From the NCBI RefSeq assembly GCF_904846225.1, contig NZ_CAJGZJ010000004.1, forward strand, positions 62,001 through 126,000: a DNA stretch of 64,000 nucleotides. The letters run 5' to 3'. Position numbers and translations under genes: made by a program. Source of the stretch: Psychrobacter immobilis (GTDB lineage: Bacteria > Pseudomonadota > Gammaproteobacteria > Pseudomonadales > Moraxellaceae). The notes beneath the pieces are model-generated. The model made no database searches. It worked only from the letters and a program-made list of their open reading frames with translations, and was not told the origin of the DNA. This document shows, piece by piece, positions 55,820-64,000 of the stretch; within the stretch, counting starts at the first letter, position 1; every line of letters begins with the position of its first letter.

Positions 55820-57283
55820 ATGTCAAATACGCTACAGCTATCGAACCCAGATCTACTAAAACAAAAATGCTTCATTAAAGACGGTTGGCATGATGCCAGT
55901 GATGACGCTGCCATTGATGTAAACAATCCTTTTAATGGTGACATCATTGGTACAGTGCCAAGTCTTACCACAGACGACGTCAATGACGCTGTTGCTTACT
56001 CTCATGAAGTGCAAATCGCTTGGGCTGCTAAAACAGCGCAAGAACGTGCTGAGTTACTGCAAAAATGGGCAGACCTCATTGATGCCAATAAAGAAGATCT
56101 TGCTATTATCATGACTGCTGAGCAAGGCAAGCCTTTAACCGAATCTCGTGGTGAAGTGGGTTATGCCAATAGCTTTATTCGCTGGTTTGCAGAAGAAGGC
56201 AAGCGTGTTTATGGTGATGTCATTCCTGCCAATAAATCGCAATTACGCCATGTCATCTTAAAGCAGCCAGTCGGTGTTTGCGCGGCTATTACGCCTTGGA
56301 ACTTCCCAGCTGCCATGATTACTCGCAAAGCAGCACCTGCATTAGCGGCAGGCTGTACGATCATCATCAAGCCAGCTACCGAAACGCCATTTTCTGCATT
56401 AGCATTAGGCGTGTTGGCTGAGCAAGCAGGTATTCCAGCAGGCGTCATTCAAGTAGTCACTGGCAAATCATCTACCATCGGTGAAATCCTCACGGGCGAT
56501 GCACGCATTCATAAATTGTCTTTCACAGGTTCTACCGAAGTCGGTCGTACGTTGATGGCTCAATGTGCACCAACCATCAAAAAGCTGTCATTGGAGCTTG
56601 GCGGCAATGCGCCATTTATCGTCTTTGATGATGCTGATCTCGAAAAAGCAGCGGAAGGCTTAATTGCTTCTAAATATCGCAACGCGGGTCAAACCTGCGT
56701 TTGTGCTAACCGTGTCTATGTACAAGACAGCATCAAAGATCAGTTCTTAGACATATTCGTGAAAAAAGTAGCCGAATTAAAAGTCGGTAACGGCATGGAC
56801 GAAGGCGTGGATATTGGCCCTCTTATCAACAAAAAAGCCTTAGAAAAAGTGCAGGCATTGCTTAAAGATGCGCTAGATAAAGGCGCGACGTTAGTGACAG
56901 GTGGCAGCACTAACGACACCTCAGAGCTGGCCTACAATCCGACCATAGTTACCGATATCAATAGTGATATGGACATTGCTTCTGAAGAAATCTTTGGCCC
57001 TATTGCGACCATCTTTACTTTTAAAGACGAAGAAGAAGTTATTCGTGCTGCCAACGACACTATTTATGGCTTAGCGGCTTACTTCTATAGTGGCGGTTAT
57101 GCTCGCTCATGGCGTGTGACGGAAGCCCTTGAATACGGCATCGTTGGTCATAACACAGGTTTAATTTCTACAGAAGTTGCCCCGTTTGGCGGCGTGAAGC
57201 AGTCTGGTTTTGGCCGTGAAGGCTCAAAATACGGCATCGAAGAATATGTCGTGACCAAATATTGGTGTTCTGACGTCAGTTAA
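55820..57283 (+). CDS. gabD: Succinate/glutarate semialdehyde dehydrogenase
   Basis: A 487-residue aldehyde dehydrogenase. GVCAAITPWNFPAAMITRK, the Glu in LELGGNAPFIVFDDAD, the catalytic Cys in RNAGQTCVCANR (near residue 293), and EEIFGPIATIF are visible; FGGVKQSGFGREGSKYGIEEY at the end is typical of GabD/DavD. It oxidises succinate semialdehyde or the C5 homologue with NAD(P)+. Context with gcdH and the aminotransferase makes glutarate semialdehyde (davD) equally likely. A strong ribosome site (AAGGAGCG) precedes the ATG. Confidence 0.93.
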   Translation: MSNTLQLSNPDLLKQKCFIKDGWHDASDDAAIDVNNPFNGDIIGTVPSLTTDDVNDAVAYSHEVQIAWAAKTAQERAELLQKWADLIDANKEDLAIIMTAEQGKPLTESRGEVGYANSFIRWFAEEGKRVYGDVIPANKSQLRHVILKQPVGVCAAITPWNFPAAMITRKAAPALAAGCTIIIKPATETPFSALALGVLAEQAGIPAGVIQVVTGKSSTIGEILTGDARIHKLSFTGSTEVGRTLMAQCAPTIKKLSLELGGNAPFIVFDDADLEKAAEGLIASKYRNAGQTCVCANRVYVQDSIKDQFLDIFVKKVAELKVGNGMDEGVDIGPLINKKALEKVQALLKDALDKGATLVTGGSTNDTSELAYNPTIVTDINSDMDIASEEIFGPIATIFTFKDEEEVIRAANDTIYGLAAYFYSGGYARSWRVTEALEYGIVGHNTGLISTEVAPFGGVKQSGFGREGSKYGIEEYVVTKYWCSDVS

Positions 57284-57412
57284 TTTTTGACTTCAACATC
57301 ATACTTTTAGCTGTTCATTAAAAAGTTCCACTACTTAGCATCTAATGCTTGTTAAATGAGCTGCCATCTAATCAATGGCACTCATATTAAAAATAAAGAA
57401 AAGGACATTCCT

Positions 57413-58675
57413 ATGACTACGACCAACCAATCATTACTTGAGCGCCGCAAAGCTGTTTTACCAACAGGACTTGGTGTGGCTTTTCCTATCTTTGCAGAAA
57501 GAGCAAAGAACTCAGAAGTTTGGGATGTGGAAGGCAAGCGCTATATCGATTTTGTCGGTGGTATCTCAGTATTAAATACGGGTCACAGCCATCCAAAAAT
57601 CACTCAGCGTGTGCATGAGCAGCTCGATAAATTTACTCATACTGCCGCACAGATGATCAACTACGAATGCTACGTTGATCTTGCTGAAAAGCTTTGCGAA
57701 AAAGCCCCTATCAGTGGTGAGAAAAAAGCGTTCTTTTTGACCACAGGTGCTGAAGCAGTCGAAAACTGTATCAAGATTGCTCGTGCGAAAACAGGTCGTC
57801 CAGGTGTCATCTCTTTCGTTGGTGGCTGGCATGGTCGTACGTTAATGTGTTTGAGCCTAACGGGTAAAGTATTGCCATACAAAAAGAACTTCGGCCCGAT
57901 GCCAGGTCCTGTTTTTCATGCGCTATTCCCTGCTGAAGAATTGAATGTCACAGAAGCACAAGCACTGCATAGCCTTGAGATGATTTTTCAAGCGGATATC
58001 GATCCTAGTGAAGTGGCGGCGATGATAATTGAGCCGGTACAGGGCGAGGGCGGTTTCCATCAGGTTACACCATCATTTGCCAAAGCGTTACGCGCTATCT
58101 GTGATGAGCATGGCATCGTACTGGTTTTTGATGAAGTGCAGTGTGGTTTTGCAAGAACAGGTACGTTGTTTGCGGGTGAGCAATTGGGTGTTGAGCCGGA
58201 TCTTATGACCAGTGCCAAGAGTTTGGCTGGTGGTTATCCTATCTCTGCAGTCATCGGTCGTGCTGACATTATGGATGCCCCGCAAGTAGGCGGCTTGGGT
58301 GGTACTTATGCGGGTAATCCCCTTGCTTGTGTGGCGGCGCTCGCTGTTATAGAAGTAATCGAAGAAGAAAACCTGCTGGAGCGTAGTATTGAGATTGGCG
58401 ATAAAATCGAATCATTCTTAAAAGACCTCAATCTAAGCAGTATCGGTAATATACGTCACAAAGGTGCCATGTTAGCGTTCGACTTAGTCGATAGCGAAGG
58501 CAAACCAGATGCTGAAGCAACGGCTAACCTAAAAGCAAAATCATTTGAGCAAGGTTTGCTACTAGCGTCTTGCGGCATGTACGGCAACGCGATTCGTGTC
58601 ATGGTGCCGTTGACGGTTGAAGATGAGGTGCTACAAGAAGGCCTTGATATCATCAAGTCGATACTCGTCGCATAA
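57413..58675 (+). CDS. gabT: 4-aminobutyrate/5-aminovalerate aminotransferase
   Basis: A 420-residue class III PLP aminotransferase. RYIDFVGGISVLNTGHSHPKI, PLP-contact LTTGAEAVENCIKIAR, LVFDEVQCGFARTG, and the PLP Lys in MTSAKSLAGGYPISAVIGR. It moves the amino group of GABA or 5-aminovalerate to 2-oxoglutarate; its product feeds the dehydrogenase 130 nt upstream. ATG 57413 has AAGGA upstream and the family N-terminus; the longer frame from 57356 is rejected. Confidence 0.93.
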   Translation: MTTTNQSLLERRKAVLPTGLGVAFPIFAERAKNSEVWDVEGKRYIDFVGGISVLNTGHSHPKITQRVHEQLDKFTHTAAQMINYECYVDLAEKLCEKAPISGEKKAFFLTTGAEAVENCIKIARAKTGRPGVISFVGGWHGRTLMCLSLTGKVLPYKKNFGPMPGPVFHALFPAEELNVTEAQALHSLEMIFQADIDPSEVAAMIIEPVQGEGGFHQVTPSFAKALRAICDEHGIVLVFDEVQCGFARTGTLFAGEQLGVEPDLMTSAKSLAGGYPISAVIGRADIMDAPQVGGLGGTYAGNPLACVAALAVIEVIEEENLLERSIEIGDKIESFLKDLNLSSIGNIRHKGAMLAFDLVDSEGKPDAEATANLKAKSFEQGLLLASCGMYGNAIRVMVPLTVEDEVLQEGLDIIKSILVA

Positions 58676-58986
58676 TTTGTCTGATAAAAAACCATCGCAA
58701 TTGATGGTTAGTGACCACTGTAAGCAACAAGGCCACTTTTGGCGCATATCGCAGCATGCGTGTGTTCAACAACGGCGTCTTGTATCGCAAGGCGCCGTTT
58801 TATCGTTTTAGTTATCGAATAATGATGAATGATAATTGATGGCTTGGTCATTATTGATGAGTGCGGTACTGGTTATAATTAGGCTTTACTCATCAATATA
58901 CAACCATTATGGGTGCTGTCTGAACCATTAGGATTTAGAGAGTTTACAAGGATTGAGATGGATGACAAAAAGACAAGGAGTAAGTT
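58676..58986. other. 311-nt spacer between gabT and the permease
   Basis: It holds the gabT terminator at 58771-58800 and an AT-rich leader before the APC permease, which must have its own promoter there. No coding frame is seen. Confidence 0.5.
58771..58800 (+). terminator. Terminator after gabT
   Basis: AACGGCGTCTTG (58771-58782) pairs with CAAGGCGCCGTT (58787-58798), one G-T pair, loop TATC, followed by TTATCGTTTTA. It lies 95 nt after the stop codon. Confidence 0.85.
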
Positions 58987-60429
58987 ATGTCTGAGTTAAA
59001 AAAAACGTTGGGTGTGTTTGATATCATCGCGCTGGCATTTGGTGCGATGGTCGGTTGGGGCTGGGTCGTACTGGCAGGTGGTTGGATAATCTCGGCAGGT
59101 ACATGGGGCGCAATGAGCGCCTTTTTGATCGGTGGACTTGTGGTTATCTTGATCGGCGTGGCATATGCTGAACTGGCCGCATCAATGCCCATCACAGGGG
59201 GCGAACATACCTATACGCACAGAGCATTGGGAGTGAATGTCTCCTTTATCTGTTCGTGGAGTATTTTGTTTGGTTATTTTTCTGTCGTAGCATTTGAGGC
59301 GGTGGCACTGCCTACCGTTGTCGAATATGTCATTCCCAATTATAGCCAAGGTTATCTTTGGAATATCGCTGGCTGGGATGTCTATGCCACGTGGGTGGCT
59401 GTCGGAATGATCGGTTCAGTGATTGTCACATGGCTGAACATACGTGGTATGGAAGTCAGTGCGTGGTTCCAAAAAACAGCAGTAGTGGGTATTTTCCTCG
59501 TCGGTATATTACTGTTCGTTGGTGCTGTGCTGTTCAATCCTGAAACGTCAAACTCGGTACAAGCGCCTAACTTTATCGGCGGTATGGGCGGCATCATGAC
59601 CGTGATGGTAATGGTACCGTTTTTGTTCGTTGGCTTTGACGTGATTCCGCAGGCGGCAGAAGAAATTAACCTGACTCGTCCAAATATCGGCAAATTTTTG
59701 ATTGTCTCTATTATTATTGCCGTACTTTGGTATGTGGCTGTCGCTTGGAGTGTGGGCAAGACATTACCGCTATTACAAGCGCAAGACTCAACATTGGCCA
59801 CTGCGGATGCAATGACCAATGCTTGGAATGGTAAATGGGCGGGTACTTTGCTGGTTATTGGCGGTGTGCTGGGTATTTTATCGAGCTGGAATGCGTTTCT
59901 TATCGGTGGCAGTCGTTTGTTATATGCGATGGGCAAAACGCACATGTTGCCGCAATTTCTCTGCAAACTACATCCTAAGTACAATACGCCAGTCAATGCG
60001 ATTTTGTTGATCGGTGGTTTGGCGACACTAGCGCCATTGTTTGGTCGCAAAATGCTCGTGTGGATTGTTGATGCGGGCGGCTTTGGTATCGTGATCGCTT
60101 ATACTTGTGTGGCTATCTCGTTCTTAGTATTGCGTTACCGTGAGCCTGATATGGTACGTCCGTTTAGAGTACCAGCGGGTAAATTGGTTGGTATCATCAC
60201 CATTATTCTCAGTCTTGGTATGTTGGCGCTCTATCTACCGGGCATGCCATCTGCACTCGTCGCTATTGAGTGGTGGATATTCCTAGGCTGGACAGTGCTT
60301 GGTATCGCGTTGTATGGCTATGCCACGATGAAGAATCCTGGTAAGAGTAAAGAAGTCATGGATCATGAATTGCGTGAGCTGAAAATCATGAACCAGCAAT
60401 GGTTAAAAGAAAATCCATATAAAAAATAG
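58987..60429 (+). CDS. APC-family amino acid permease
   Basis: A 480-residue, 12-helix APC permease. LGVFDIIALAFGAMVGWGWVVL begins with the helix 1 Gly-rich motif, PITGGEHTYTHRALG follows in the helix 2-3 region, and AAEEINLTRPNIGK in the middle is typical. By context it probably brings in 5-aminovalerate, GABA, cadaverine or lysine for the neighbouring enzymes. A strong ribosome site (AAGGAGTAAG) precedes the ATG. Confidence 0.9.
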   Translation: MSELKKTLGVFDIIALAFGAMVGWGWVVLAGGWIISAGTWGAMSAFLIGGLVVILIGVAYAELAASMPITGGEHTYTHRALGVNVSFICSWSILFGYFSVVAFEAVALPTVVEYVIPNYSQGYLWNIAGWDVYATWVAVGMIGSVIVTWLNIRGMEVSAWFQKTAVVGIFLVGILLFVGAVLFNPETSNSVQAPNFIGGMGGIMTVMVMVPFLFVGFDVIPQAAEEINLTRPNIGKFLIVSIIIAVLWYVAVAWSVGKTLPLLQAQDSTLATADAMTNAWNGKWAGTLLVIGGVLGILSSWNAFLIGGSRLLYAMGKTHMLPQFLCKLHPKYNTPVNAILLIGGLATLAPLFGRKMLVWIVDAGGFGIVIAYTCVAISFLVLRYREPDMVRPFRVPAGKLVGIITIILSLGMLALYLPGMPSALVAIEWWIFLGWTVLGIALYGYATMKNPGKSKEVMDHELRELKIMNQQWLKENPYKK

Positions 60430-60441
60430 CGTTATTTTAAT

Positions 60442-60510
60442 TAGAGCGTGTCATCATTTAGATTTTAAGACCACTAAATGATTAAGTGTGCTAATTGATG
60501 ACATGCCCTA
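60442..60510. mobile_element. Internally deleted MITE, 69 bp
   Basis: Ends TAGAGCGTGTCATCA (60442-60456) and TGATGACATGCCCTA (60496-60510) match those of the element at 17340. Its inner right half (CTAAATGATTAAGTGTGCTAAT) is the reverse complement of the left part of that element. The 174-bp interior has been reduced to a near-perfect hairpin. It sits 13 nt after the permease stop codon. Confidence 0.75.
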
Positions 60511-60521
60511 GTTAATGACAT

Positions 60522-60558
60522 AAAAAAATCCTAACGTTTGACGTTAGGATTTTTTTTT
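60522..60558. terminator. Bidirectional terminator between the permease and SSADH genes
   Basis: ATCCTAACGT (60528-60537) and ACGTTAGGAT (60541-60550) pair perfectly with loop TTG; A7 before and T8 after allow use on both strands for the convergent genes. Confidence 0.92.
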
Positions 60559-60593
60559 CATTGATTAAGGCTTTATTTATCAAGGTTTATTTA

Positions 60594-61967
60594 CTAAGAT
60601 TTATCGCGAATCAATTTATAGTTCAAGAATTCAGTGATACCCAGCGTACCAAGCTCACGGCCAAATCCTGAGCGTTTAACGCCGCCAAACGGAGTATTTG
60701 CTTCAGTACCAGAAGGCGCGTTAATGGTCACCATACCAACTTCTAATTTGTCGGCAATTTCAGCGGCCAGTACTGCATCTTGGGTTTGAATAGAAGCGCC
60801 AAGTCCGAAAGGCACATCATTGGCGATTTTGATAGCATGGTCGACATCACGAGCTTTGTAGATGACGGCGACAGGGCCAAATAGCTCTTCACGGTAGACA
60901 TCCATTGACTCATTGACGTCTGTCAGTACAGCAGGTTTGAACCAAGCACCGGGCTTGTCTTTGACCATACCGCCTTCTACTAGAACCGTTGCGCCTGCTT
61001 GAACAGCACTGTCTAACTGCTTTTGCAGATTGACCGCAGCAGCCTTTGAAGACATTGGGCCGATAAAGGTTTTTTCATCCAAAGGATCAGCCAAAGTCAT
61101 CGTGCGTACGGCATCAGTAAAGCCTTCAACGAATTGATCGTAGACAGATTCAATGACGATGAGGCGTTTGGCCGCGTTGCAGGCTTGTCCGGCGTTACCA
61201 AATCGACCAGAGATAGCACCTTTTATGGCTTGTTTGATATCGGCATCAGCCGCAACGATGAAAGCATCTGAGCCGCCCAGTTCTAAGACGACTTTTTTGA
61301 GTGCGCCGCCAGCTTCTTTTGCGACGGCTTGTCCCGCGCGTTCAGAGCCAGTCAATGAAACACCTTGTACACGTTTGTCGTTAATAATGGTTGCTGCCTG
61401 CTCATTGGTAGCAAAAATATTGTTATAAACGCCATCAGGTACGCCCGCGTCTTTGAAAATATCAACGATAACTTCTGCGGTCTTAGGACATTGAGGCGCG
61501 TGCTTTAAAATGATGGTATTACCCGCCATAAAGTTTGGCGCGACAAATCGTGCTACTTGATAATGCGGATAATTCCACGGCATGATACCTAGCAACACGC
61601 CGACAGGGTGTTTCTCTACCAAAGCTGAACCTGAATCAACGTCGATGGTATTTGGCGCTAGTAGCTGCTCTGCGTTGTCTGCATAGTAGCGATAAATTTC
61701 AGCGACCAGCCCAATCTCACCTTTTGCTTGTGCAACAGGCTTGCCCATTTCATTGGCGACGATGCGAGCCAGCTCATCTTGACGCTCAAGATAGATATCG
61801 GCAATTTTATGAAGCAGCGCGCTACGTTCATTTAATGAAACCGGACGCCAGTCTTGATATGCGCTGTCAGCCTGTTCAATGGCTTGCTGGATATCTTGTT
61901 CGGTTGCTGTAGGGTAGGTTGCGTCAACTTCACCAGTGGCTGGGTTGTCAATTTGATAATCGCTCAT
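60594..61967 (-). CDS. NAD(P)-dependent succinate-semialdehyde dehydrogenase (second copy)
   Basis: A 457-residue aldehyde dehydrogenase of the shorter GabD1/Sad-like type. MPWNYPHYQVARF, LELGGSDAFIVAADAD, the catalytic Cys in FGNAGQACNAAKRL (near residue 265), and EELFGPVAVIYKA are visible. It is only distantly similar to the GabD at 55820 and may use a different aldehyde or cofactor. ATG 61967 has AAGGAAA 7 nt upstream; the open frame to 62069 is rejected because it overlaps a gene remnant in another frame. Confidence 0.9.
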   Translation of the reverse strand: MSDYQIDNPATGEVDATYPTATEQDIQQAIEQADSAYQDWRPVSLNERSALLHKIADIYLERQDELARIVANEMGKPVAQAKGEIGLVAEIYRYYADNAEQLLAPNTIDVDSGSALVEKHPVGVLLGIMPWNYPHYQVARFVAPNFMAGNTIILKHAPQCPKTAEVIVDIFKDAGVPDGVYNNIFATNEQAATIINDKRVQGVSLTGSERAGQAVAKEAGGALKKVVLELGGSDAFIVAADADIKQAIKGAISGRFGNAGQACNAAKRLIVIESVYDQFVEGFTDAVRTMTLADPLDEKTFIGPMSSKAAAVNLQKQLDSAVQAGATVLVEGGMVKDKPGAWFKPAVLTDVNESMDVYREELFGPVAVIYKARDVDHAIKIANDVPFGLGASIQTQDAVLAAEIADKLEVGMVTINAPSGTEANTPFGGVKRSGFGRELGTLGITEFLNYKLIRDKS

Positions 61968-62007
61968 AGTTATTTCCTTGGGTTCAAAATCCATTTGTGT
62001 GCATTTT

Positions 62008-62157
62008 TTATTCTGATATTTTTGGGTGCTGCTGAGTAATACAGTGAATATTACTGCCACCAAAAACACTCTCTCTCGTTGGTACTCCCACTACTTGGTG
62101 CTGGGCAAAGACTTTTTCAAGCTGCTTAATGATTAAAGTTTCATTACTTTCACAGTC
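62008..62157 (-). pseudogene. aguA: C-terminal remnant of agmatine deiminase
   Basis: A minus-strand frame of about 49 codons ending TAA at 62010-62008 reads [20 protein letters not shown], then [20 protein letters not shown]. This is the C-terminal block of agmatine deiminase, including the catalytic Cys motif [11 protein letters not shown] (here GGSNIHC). The rest of the gene is absent: upstream the similarity stops near the terminator at 62166-62199. Agmatine deiminase makes N-carbamoylputrescine, so loss suggests decay of an arginine-to-putrescine branch next to a GABA/aminovalerate cluster. Confidence 0.8.
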
Positions 62158-62165
62158 ACTAATTG

Positions 62166-62199
62166 CGCTACTTCTAAAAATGGAAGTAGCGTTTTTTTT
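62166..62199 (+). terminator. Strong plus-strand terminator with no plus-strand gene in front
   Basis: CGCTACTTC (62166-62174) pairs with GAAGTAGCG (62183-62191), loop of 8 nt, then T8. Both neighbouring genes are on the minus strand, so it terminates an unseen plus-strand RNA or came with a rearrangement at the end of the agmatine deiminase remnant. Confidence 0.75.
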
Positions 62200-62242
62200 G
62201 CTTAAGTTATATGGTTATCAGTAGGCTAAATAGTGATTTACA

Positions 62243-63610
62243 CTAGGTTTGCAGCGTATTATTGTCTGGAATGGTTTTTGAGGCAACGAGCGGCTTCGAG
62301 ATATCTGTTATTTTCGGCGTTCGTTTGGTTAGTTGTACTTTAGCGTTTTTATCAGCAGTTTCAAGCGATGGAATAACAGACTCAGAATCTTTATCACTAA
62401 TCTCGCGGATAGGCTTAGCGGATTTTTTTAAGGTTTTTCTCGTTCTTCTTATGGCTATAGCATCGATTGCGGCTTGTTCTTCTGCTAGCGCCATGTCGTG
62501 CAAGTTTTGATAGACCCCAAGGGTTTCTTCAATCATCTCACGCATGGTGAATTGATTTGTCATTTCGGGACGTGTGACACTTTCTAGCTGATTTCTAACA
62601 GCCTTACAAAGCGATTTGGCGTTATAGTTTTTTACCAGTCCTTGCGGATAAAGAGGCTGTAGAATCTCACTAAAAGCCGCTTGATCCCAACCAATAACGG
62701 GTGTTCCTAAATGAATCGCTTGTAGCGCATTGATACCAATCGATTCGGGCTCGTTAGCAAGCGCCATTACGATATTGGTCGCTGAGAGCCACTCACGCAT
62801 GTCATTGCGTTTGCTACCTACATAAGTGATGCGGTCAGCCAAACCTAATGCGTTAGTGCGCTGACGAAAATCTTCATGAGCGACATTATTGTCTCTATAA
62901 TCTTCGTCCATAATAATGGCGTGGATGTTGGGAAATTGCTCTTGTAAATTACCCAAAATATCAATCAGCCATTCTTGGCCATATTCGTTACCAATGATGG
63001 TGGGAAATACCAGCCACTTTTTATGCTCAAGCTCAGGATATTCAGCGAAAGTGTGGCGTAACCAATAGACAGAAGGGTTGTGCCGATAAGGATAGCGACG
63101 AGTATCGACTCCGCGATAAATCCGTTTGATGACTTTAGGGTCAGCGTCTTCAAGACGTAACCCTTTTTTTAGATAATTGGTGACACTATCAGACACCGTA
63201 ATAATAGTATCAACATCAAGTAGTGCTTGTGAGTATTTATTGATAGGATAAAAGCCATACATGGTTGAAACTATCTTTGGCATACGTTTGACACGCGCGC
63301 GGCGCAAGGCAAAATGTAGTATCCAAGCAGGGGTGCGCGAATGTACATGAATCACGTCAGGATCATATTTTTCAATCAGATGGCGTAGCGTAGGGACTTG
63401 CAATAATGACAGCCAAGACTTTTTATTCATATGCAATTGATGATAGTCATTACCGTCACGCTTGAGACGTCGCACCAAATCATTGTCTTCGTCAGCACTA
63501 GAGACAATAATGGAGGTATGCCCATTTTTAACCAATGCGCGTCCAAGATGAAAAATACCGCGCTCGGATTCATCATGCTTTAGAGACGATAATAGACGCA
63601 TAACTTTCAT
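62243..63610 (-). CDS. Glycosyltransferase, group 1 (GT4-like)
   Basis: A 455-residue protein with a GT-B fold. The N-terminal domain starts MRLLSSLKHDESERGIFHLG RALVKNGH-type sequence and contains VIHVHSRTPAWILHFALRRA. The nucleotide-sugar domain has VGSKRNDMREWLSATNIVMALANEPESIGINALQAIHLGTPVIGWD, with the E-x7-E motif typical of GT4. A basic, Ser/Thr/Lys-rich tail of about 70 residues follows. It probably adds a sugar to lipopolysaccharide or a capsule. ATG 63610 is preferred over a GTG at 63625. Confidence 0.9.
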   Translation of the reverse strand: MKVMRLLSSLKHDESERGIFHLGRALVKNGHTSIIVSSADEDNDLVRRLKRDGNDYHQLHMNKKSWLSLLQVPTLRHLIEKYDPDVIHVHSRTPAWILHFALRRARVKRMPKIVSTMYGFYPINKYSQALLDVDTIITVSDSVTNYLKKGLRLEDADPKVIKRIYRGVDTRRYPYRHNPSVYWLRHTFAEYPELEHKKWLVFPTIIGNEYGQEWLIDILGNLQEQFPNIHAIIMDEDYRDNNVAHEDFRQRTNALGLADRITYVGSKRNDMREWLSATNIVMALANEPESIGINALQAIHLGTPVIGWDQAAFSEILQPLYPQGLVKNYNAKSLCKAVRNQLESVTRPEMTNQFTMREMIEETLGVYQNLHDMALAEEQAAIDAIAIRRTRKTLKKSAKPIREISDKDSESVIPSLETADKNAKVQLTKRTPKITDISKPLVASKTIPDNNTLQT

Positions 63611-63765
63611 AATAGCGGAGGTCACTGGTTGATAATATCAAGCTGCTATTGTCAGTTAAAAACGCCCAAAACTCAACCATCCAGATAAAAAGATGCATTG
63701 AAACTATGGCTATTTTTAAAGTTAAGTCAGTAATAACGGGTAAAATTAAAAAACGACCAAGATAC

Positions 63766-64000
63766 TTAGCGACGTTTTTGTAGATGCTCGGCATTGGGCA
63801 GTACTTGTTTTTCACTCAAGTATTTCCAGTAGCGTTGAGGCATATGCTGCTTGTGCAGTCGAGTGTTTTTGCGCTCTTTAATATTGACGTTGGTAAAGTA
63901 ACCTTGCCAAAACCGTTGATAGCGCTGCTCATCAGCGCTATGAATGCTGGCGGGATTACGAAGTACCGCATCATCCAGATCCGTAATGGTTTGCAACTCA
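63766..64000 (-). CDS. C-terminal part of a TIGR03915/DUF4130-like protein
   Basis: A frame with no start inside the window, open through the right edge and ending at 63766. The visible 78 residues include RFWQGYFTNVNIKERKNTRL and KQHMPQRYWKYLSEKQ, which resembles the C-terminus of the TIGR03915 (DUF4130) family of putative DNA-repair proteins that pair with a radical-SAM partner. Only the end is visible, so the assignment is tentative. Confidence 0.65.
   Translation of the reverse strand, partial: ELQTITDLDDAVLRNPASIHSADEQRYQRFWQGYFTNVNIKERKNTRLHKQHMPQRYWKYLSEKQVLPNAEHLQKRR

Noticed and set aside
61968..62069. N-terminal extension of the second SSADH
   Set aside because: The region overlaps the agmatine deiminase remnant in another frame, and the ATG at 61967 has a clear ribosome site.

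Overview
The window reads as a chromosomal segment of a gammaproteobacterium of the family Moraxellaceae, most likely Psychrobacter or a close relative. The basis is the moderate, slightly AT-rich composition, the style of the housekeeping proteins, a tmRNA-type 3' end resembling the Acinetobacter one, and the gene mix. This assignment is inference from recognised families; no search was run. There is no prophage, complete insertion sequence, rRNA operon or CRISPR array.

Layout. 1-2.4 kb: minus-strand ccoNOQP (cbb3 oxidase; ccoP is cut by the window edge). 3-8.4 kb: an SCP2-domain protein, an unknown protein, the lipoprotein-release pair lolC/lolD, a small unknown protein and a DUF2062 membrane protein. 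8.7-15.9 kb: a long ComEC, an SppA-type S49 protease, an alpha/beta hydrolase, a CPBP membrane protease and dusA. 16-20.3 kb: an MFS carrier bracketed by short inverted-repeat elements, a PLD-family lipoprotein and another lipoprotein. 20.6-25.7 kb: metZ, ybaB, recR, rnd, a lipase-like protein and a small lipoprotein. 25.8-32.1 kb: the glycine cleavage genes gcvT-gcvH-(nitroreductase)-gcvP behind a tandem glycine riboswitch. 32.3-40.9 kb: a YcgL protein, a membrane protein, a MoxR ATPase/VWA pair with an AT-rich gene wedged between, a flavohemoglobin, a NAGPA-type lipoprotein and an FMN-type glutamate synthase-like protein.

41-51 kb is an RNA-repair locus: rtcR (sigma54 activator with a CARF-like sensor), a sigma54 promoter in front of rtcB (RNA ligase), and rtcA (RNA 3'-phosphate cyclase). 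Unlike the compact rtcBA operon of enterobacteria, rtcB and rtcA are separated by about 3 kb. That stretch holds two unknown AT-rich genes, a tRNA/tmRNA-like RNA segment ending in CCA, an unknown gene broken by an in-frame TGA, a DIP1984-family gene, and an intergenic region with structured repeats. More AT-rich accessory genes lie between rtcB and rtcR and after rtcR. This is the most interesting part of the window.

51-62 kb is a catabolic cluster consistent with 5-aminovalerate/glutarate (lysine degradation) or GABA use: two IclR regulators, glutaryl-CoA dehydrogenase, a CaiB-type CoA transferase, a semialdehyde dehydrogenase, an omega-aminotransferase, an APC permease and a second semialdehyde dehydrogenase. 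A 3' remnant of an agmatine deiminase gene follows. The window ends with a glycosyltransferase and the C-terminus of a TIGR03915/DUF4130-like protein.

Two families of small dispersed elements recur: a 74-86 nt hairpin element (3806, 42215) whose outer stems differ in sequence but stay complementary, and a MITE-like element with TAGGGCGTGTCATCA-type ends (17340, 60442, a remnant at 15977 and a relative at 13017).
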